From: Kiloniellaceae bacterium
Lineage (GTDB): Bacteria; Pseudomonadota; Alphaproteobacteria; Kiloniellales; Kiloniellaceae
NCBI GenBank assembly: GCA_021776195.1
Contig: JAJFGK010000067.1
Location: 36,346-100,345 of the forward strand
Length of the DNA stretch: 64,000 nt
Direction of reading: 5' to 3'
Below are positions 60,859-64,000 of the stretch, piece by piece. A model generated the notes under the pieces. The model did no database searches. It was not told where the DNA came from and saw only the letters and a list, made by a program, of their open reading frames with translations. Every line of letters begins with the position of its first letter. The first letter of the stretch is position 1. Both the position numbers and the translations under genes were made by a program.

Positions 60859-61273
60859 GGCGCTGTCAGGCTTGCAGGACCTATGCCTCCCGCCTTTCGC
60901 GCAGGTCCGCTGGAGGACATGTGCCCGACTTCTTCCTGTTCCATCTGGAGGTCCACGGTAAAGGCTATGTTCCGTTCGTCGGCAAGGGTTGTGATGGGCA
61001 CAGGGCTTGGCGCAAACAAGCGGTCGCCGTCGCAATGGCCGGGGCAGCAGATTGTCGTGTGGAACGACCGCGATGACCAGACCCCTATCCCGAGCTCTTC
61101 CCGTCGCGTCCCATCGAGCCCATTGGCGGTCTTCGAAACAGGCCCGCGACAACACTGCCAGGGGTATCTTCCGGACGGGTCTTGCAGCCCCTCGCGGCCA
61201 TTGCCTCGCGGTCGCTTCGCGCCTATTGTCCTGCCGCCCCGAAACCCTGTTCGAAGAGTGTTCCCGCCCGGCC
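60859..61273. other. Intergenic region between the amine oxidase and lepA
   Basis: 415 bp with no recognisable gene, RNA or clear promoter. Open frames run through on both strands but carry no family motif. The lepA promoter must lie here; I could not place it. Confidence 0.35.
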
Positions 61274-63076
61274 ATGAGCGACCTTTCGCATATCCGTAAC
61301 TTTGCCATCATCGCCCATATCGACCACGGCAAGTCGACCCTCGCGGACCGCCTGATCCAGACCTGCGGCGGTCTGACCCAGCGGGAGATGCGCGAGCAGG
61401 TTCTCGACTCCATGGACCTGGAGCGCGAGCGCGGCATCACCATCAAGGCCCAGACCGTTCGCCTGACCTACAAGGCCAAGAACGGCCAGGACTATAGCTT
61501 CAATCTGATCGACACCCCGGGCCACGTGGACTTCTCCTACGAGGTCAGCCGCTCGCTGGCCGCCTGCGAAGGCTCGGTCCTGCTGGTCGACGCCAGTCAA
61601 GGGGTGGAAGCCCAGACCCTGGCCAACGTCTATCTGGCAATCGACAACGACCACGAGATCATCACGGTGCTGAACAAGATCGATCTGCCGGCCGCCGAGC
61701 CGGAGCGGATCAAACAGCAAATCGAGGATGTCGTCGGGCTCGACGCCAGCGACGCCATCGCCATTTCGGCCAAGTCGGGGGCCGGTGTCGACGAATTGCT
61801 GGAGGCCCTGGTCGAGAGGCTGCCGCCGCCCCAGGGCGAGCGTGAGGCGACCCTGAAGGCGCTGTTGGTCGATTCCTGGTACGACAGCTACCAGGGGGTC
61901 ATCATTCTGGTGCGGATTATCGATGGCGAACTGAAGAAGGGCCAGAAGATCCGCATGATGGGCAGCGGCGCCGCGCACCTGGTCGACCGGGTCGGCGTCT
62001 TCACCCCCAAGATGCTGGCACGGGACAGTCTTGGGCCCGGCGAGATCGGCTTCATCACCGCCTCGATCAAATCGGTCGCCGATTGCGATGTCGGCGACAC
62101 CATCACCGACGACAAGCGCCCGGCCGAGGCGCCGCTGGCCGGCTTCAAGCCCTCGGTGCCGGTGGTTTTCTGCGGGCTCTTCCCGGTCGATACCAACGAC
62201 TACGAGGCGTTGCGCGATTCCCTGGCCAAGCTGGCGCTGAACGATTCCGCCTTCCTCTACGAGGCCGAGTCCTCGGCGGCGCTCGGCTTCGGCTTCCGCT
62301 GCGGCTTCCTCGGCCTGCTCCACCTGGAGATCGTGCAGGAGCGCCTGGAGCGCGAGTTCGACATCGACCTGGTGACCACCGCGCCCTCGGTGGTCTACAA
62401 GGTCGAGCTGACCGACGGCACCCGGCGCGAGATCCACAACCCGCTCGACATGCCCGACCCGGTCAAGCTGGCGGGCATGGAAGAGCCCTGGATTCGGGCC
62501 ACGATCCTGGTGCCGGACGAGTATCTGGGGCCGATCCTGAAGCTCTGCGAGGATCGCCGCGGCGAGCAGATCGAGCTGACCTACGCCGGCAGCCGCGCCA
62601 TGCTGATCTACCTGCTGCCGCTGAACGAGGTGGTCTTCGACTTCTACGACCGCCTGAAGTCGGTCAGCCGCGGTTATGCCTCCTTCGACTACCAGATCGA
62701 GGAGTACCGCGAGGGCGACCTGGTCAAGGTCTCGGTCCTGGTGAACTCGGAGCCGGTCGATTCCCTGGCCATCATCGTGCATCGGGCGCAGTCCGAGGCG
62801 CGCGGCCGGGCGCTCTGCGAGCGCCTGAAGGAGCTGATCCCGCGCCAGCTCTTCAAGATCGCCATCCAGGCGGCGATCGGCGGCAAGGTCATCGCGCGCG
62901 AAACCCTCTCGGCCCTGCGCAAGGACGTCACCGCCAAGTGCTACGGCGGCGACGTGTCGCGCAAGCGCAAGCTGCTCGACAAGCAAAAGAAGGGCAAAAA
63001 GCGCATGCGCCAGATCGGCAATGTGGAGATCCCGCAGTCCGCCTTCCTGGCGGCGCTCAAGATGGGCGACGACTGA
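61274..63076 (+). CDS. lepA: Elongation factor 4 (LepA)
   Basis: 600 residues from ATG 61274, giving [23 protein letters not shown]; an upstream in-frame start at 61007 adds non-family sequence. G-domain motifs [25 protein letters not shown] and [11 protein letters not shown]-like domains II, III and V; and the LepA-specific C-terminal domain ([25 protein letters not shown]). Ribosome-dependent GTPase acting on stalled or maturing ribosomes. Confidence 0.98.
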   Translation: MSDLSHIRNFAIIAHIDHGKSTLADRLIQTCGGLTQREMREQVLDSMDLERERGITIKAQTVRLTYKAKNGQDYSFNLIDTPGHVDFSYEVSRSLAACEGSVLLVDASQGVEAQTLANVYLAIDNDHEIITVLNKIDLPAAEPERIKQQIEDVVGLDASDAIAISAKSGAGVDELLEALVERLPPPQGEREATLKALLVDSWYDSYQGVIILVRIIDGELKKGQKIRMMGSGAAHLVDRVGVFTPKMLARDSLGPGEIGFITASIKSVADCDVGDTITDDKRPAEAPLAGFKPSVPVVFCGLFPVDTNDYEALRDSLAKLALNDSAFLYEAESSAALGFGFRCGFLGLLHLEIVQERLEREFDIDLVTTAPSVVYKVELTDGTRREIHNPLDMPDPVKLAGMEEPWIRATILVPDEYLGPILKLCEDRRGEQIELTYAGSRAMLIYLLPLNEVVFDFYDRLKSVSRGYASFDYQIEEYREGDLVKVSVLVNSEPVDSLAIIVHRAQSEARGRALCERLKELIPRQLFKIAIQAAIGGKVIARETLSALRKDVTAKCYGGDVSRKRKLLDKQKKGKKRMRQIGNVEIPQSAFLAALKMGDD

Positions 63077-63118
63077 CCGCCGCTGGCGGGCGACCCAAGG
63101 GTTCTGAGCTTAACTTCT

Positions 63119-63445
63119 CTAGGTCCGGCGGAAGCGGCGGCGCGGCCGGTCGGGGTCGCCCTTGTTCCAGCAGACCACCAGCAACAGCAGCCCAGGCACC
63201 AGGGGAAAGGAAAAGGCCGGCCAGTGTAGCATCGGCGACAAGACCGCCTGCCAGAGCCACTCCGAGACGTGGCGCTCGACCCCGGCCTGGAAGGTGTTGA
63301 GGCTCGGCGCATGAAGCTGGAACCAGAGCTGGCCGAGCGGCGAAAGCATGAAATGGCCCTCGCTCCAGGAGGCGATCACGTCGCGCCCCAGCATGACGGT
63401 CGCCAAAGCGACCAGCATTCCGCCGATAATGCGACCAGCCAGCAT
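63119..63445 (-). CDS. Small membrane protein, unknown
   Basis: 108 residues from ATG 63445 (120 or so if begun at 63484). Two hydrophobic segments, near the N-terminus (IIGGMLVALATVMLG) and near the C-terminus (FSFPLVPGLLLLVVCW), with a loop between (SPLGQLWFQLHAPSLNTFQAGVERHVSEWLWQ) and a basic end (DPDRPRRRFRRT). Convergent with lepA. Similar small proteins occur in alphaproteobacteria without known function. Confidence 0.6.
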   Translation of the reverse strand: MLAGRIIGGMLVALATVMLGRDVIASWSEGHFMLSPLGQLWFQLHAPSLNTFQAGVERHVSEWLWQAVLSPMLHWPAFSFPLVPGLLLLVVCWNKGDPDRPRRRFRRT

Positions 63446-63742
63446 GCCCGATCCCGTTGCCCCAAACCATGCGCACCGGTTCATGTGGCCGACTCGACCG
63501 CACGCAACCAGGGGGTCACCTTATCAGGACAAGAGGCGGGGGCCAAACCCTTGCTGGTGGACCCGAATGCCCGGAGAAATGGCTGATTGCCGGGGATCCG
63601 GGGCCGGCCGCCAGCCCATCTGACGAGACCTGCGAGCCGCTTGCCCCATCGCATGGGGCGCCTTGACCATTGCCTTGGCTGGCCGCCTCGGATAGTGTCC
63701 CGCCGCATTCCGGGGCCGTGTTTTAGGCAGCCGGCGCAGTGC

Positions 63743-63833
63743 GGAGGGGTGGCCGAGTGGCTTAAGGCGCACGACTGGAAATCGTGTTGGGGTTAATAGC
63801 CCCTCGGGGGTTCGAATCCCCCCTCCTCCGCCA
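63743..63833 (+). tRNA. tRNA-Ser (anticodon GGA)
   Basis: A 91-nt class II tRNA with long variable arm. Anticodon stem CACGA/TCGTG encloses CTGGAAA (anticodon GGA). The variable arm hairpin GGGG-TTAATAG-CCCC, T loop GGTTCGAATCC and encoded CCA are all present. Decodes UCC/UCU. Confidence 0.96.
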
Positions 63834-63843
63834 TTTTTGGCCG

Positions 63844-64000
63844 TGTCCGACCCGGAGACATGGGTAACAGTTTGTACCTAAGACATGGGTGACAACCTCG
63901 AGCCGAACGGGTTGTCGATGGTTTGCAGTGTTTTCTGCTCCAGGTCGATGTATCCGAGATCATAGTGCATAAAGCTGACGAGCCAAATGGCGTCGTCGAC
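63844..64000 (-). mobile_element. Edge of an IS481-like insertion sequence
   Basis: A probable element end begins at TGTCC (63844), 10 bp after tRNA-Ser. It contains two copies of GACATGGGT[A/G]ACA, 25 bp apart (63857-63869 and 63882-63894), as in subterminal repeats, and then the 3' end of a transposase gene. The element continues beyond the window, so its other end and target duplication cannot be seen. Confidence 0.65.
63878..64000 (-). CDS. IS481-family-like transposase, C-terminal part (cut by window end)
   Basis: 41 codons to the TAG at 63880-63878, reading VDDAIWLVSFMHYDLGYID then LEQKTLQTIDNPFG and ending RLSPMS. The pattern IWLVSFM-x-YDLGY and x-x-IDNPFG-x-x-x-x-PMS is the usual end of IS481-group DDE transposases. 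Catalytic residues would lie outside the window. Confidence 0.75.
   Translation of the reverse strand, partial: VDDAIWLVSFMHYDLGYIDLEQKTLQTIDNPFGSRLSPMS

Overview
The window is a GC-rich stretch of an alphaproteobacterial chromosome, most like Rhodospirillales/Kiloniellales. This rests on gene order: rnd-kdsD-lptC-lptA-lptB-rpoN-hpf-ptsN, hrcA/grpE/dnaK/dnaJ together, hsp20 followed by a DUF1150 gene, a complex I NDUFA9-like gene next to uppP and gltDB, an FzlA-like GST fold protein, and infC-rpmI-rplT-pheST. Two heat-shock type promoters (CTTG-N17-) also fit. I cannot name a species.

Layout. 1-0.8 kb: a zinc-ribbon/acidic protein and tRNA-Ala(GGC). 0.8-5.5 kb: an AT-rich spacer followed by a large secreted metzincin, a small secreted protein that repeats the protease C-terminal domain, and an acidic membrane-anchored protein. 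5.5-9.8 kb: a flavin monooxygenase/acyl-CoA dehydrogenase-type enzyme, an Old Yellow Enzyme and a flavin-dependent halogenase. 9.8-18.7 kb: a 1020-residue RTX protein divergent from a type I secretion operon with two ABC subunits and an HlyD-type adaptor. 18.7-26.8 kb: a chaperone region (hsp20, dnaJ, dnaK, grpE, hrcA) with alkB and small unknowns. 27.4-35.6 kb: rph, then the long leftward operon for Kdo precursor and LPS transport plus sigma-54, ribosome hibernation factor and PtsN. 35.7-43.9 kb: NDUFA9-like protein, uppP and glutamate synthase. 44-49.7 kb: mixed single genes (tail-anchored unknown, FzlA, TPR protein, epimerase-like SDR, hydrolase, glycosyltransferase, GNAT). 49.8-57 kb: translation operon thrS, infC, rpmI, rplT, pheS, pheT. 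57-64 kb: thermonuclease-like protein, unknown membrane proteins, a VOC gene remnant, an amine oxidase-type flavoprotein, lepA, tRNA-Ser(GGA) and the edge of an IS481-like element.

The most unusual feature is a pair of related intergenic elements (27026-27316 and 54328-54594). Each is about 270-290 bp, bounded by CTAG, and folds on paper into the same three-way junction. Junction and inner-loop sequences are nearly identical, while most helices have different sequences in the two copies but keep pairing. One copy sits between pheS and pheT and ends two bases before the pheT start codon, so it must be transcribed. This looks like a structured RNA or hairpin repeat family under base-pairing constraint. 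Other points of interest are a stand-alone copy of the metalloprotease C-terminal domain, non-ATG starts with regulatory or annotation consequences (ATA for infC, CTG for an SDR), a promoter plus double-hairpin leader for rpmI-rplT, and convergent stop codons that share one CTAG.
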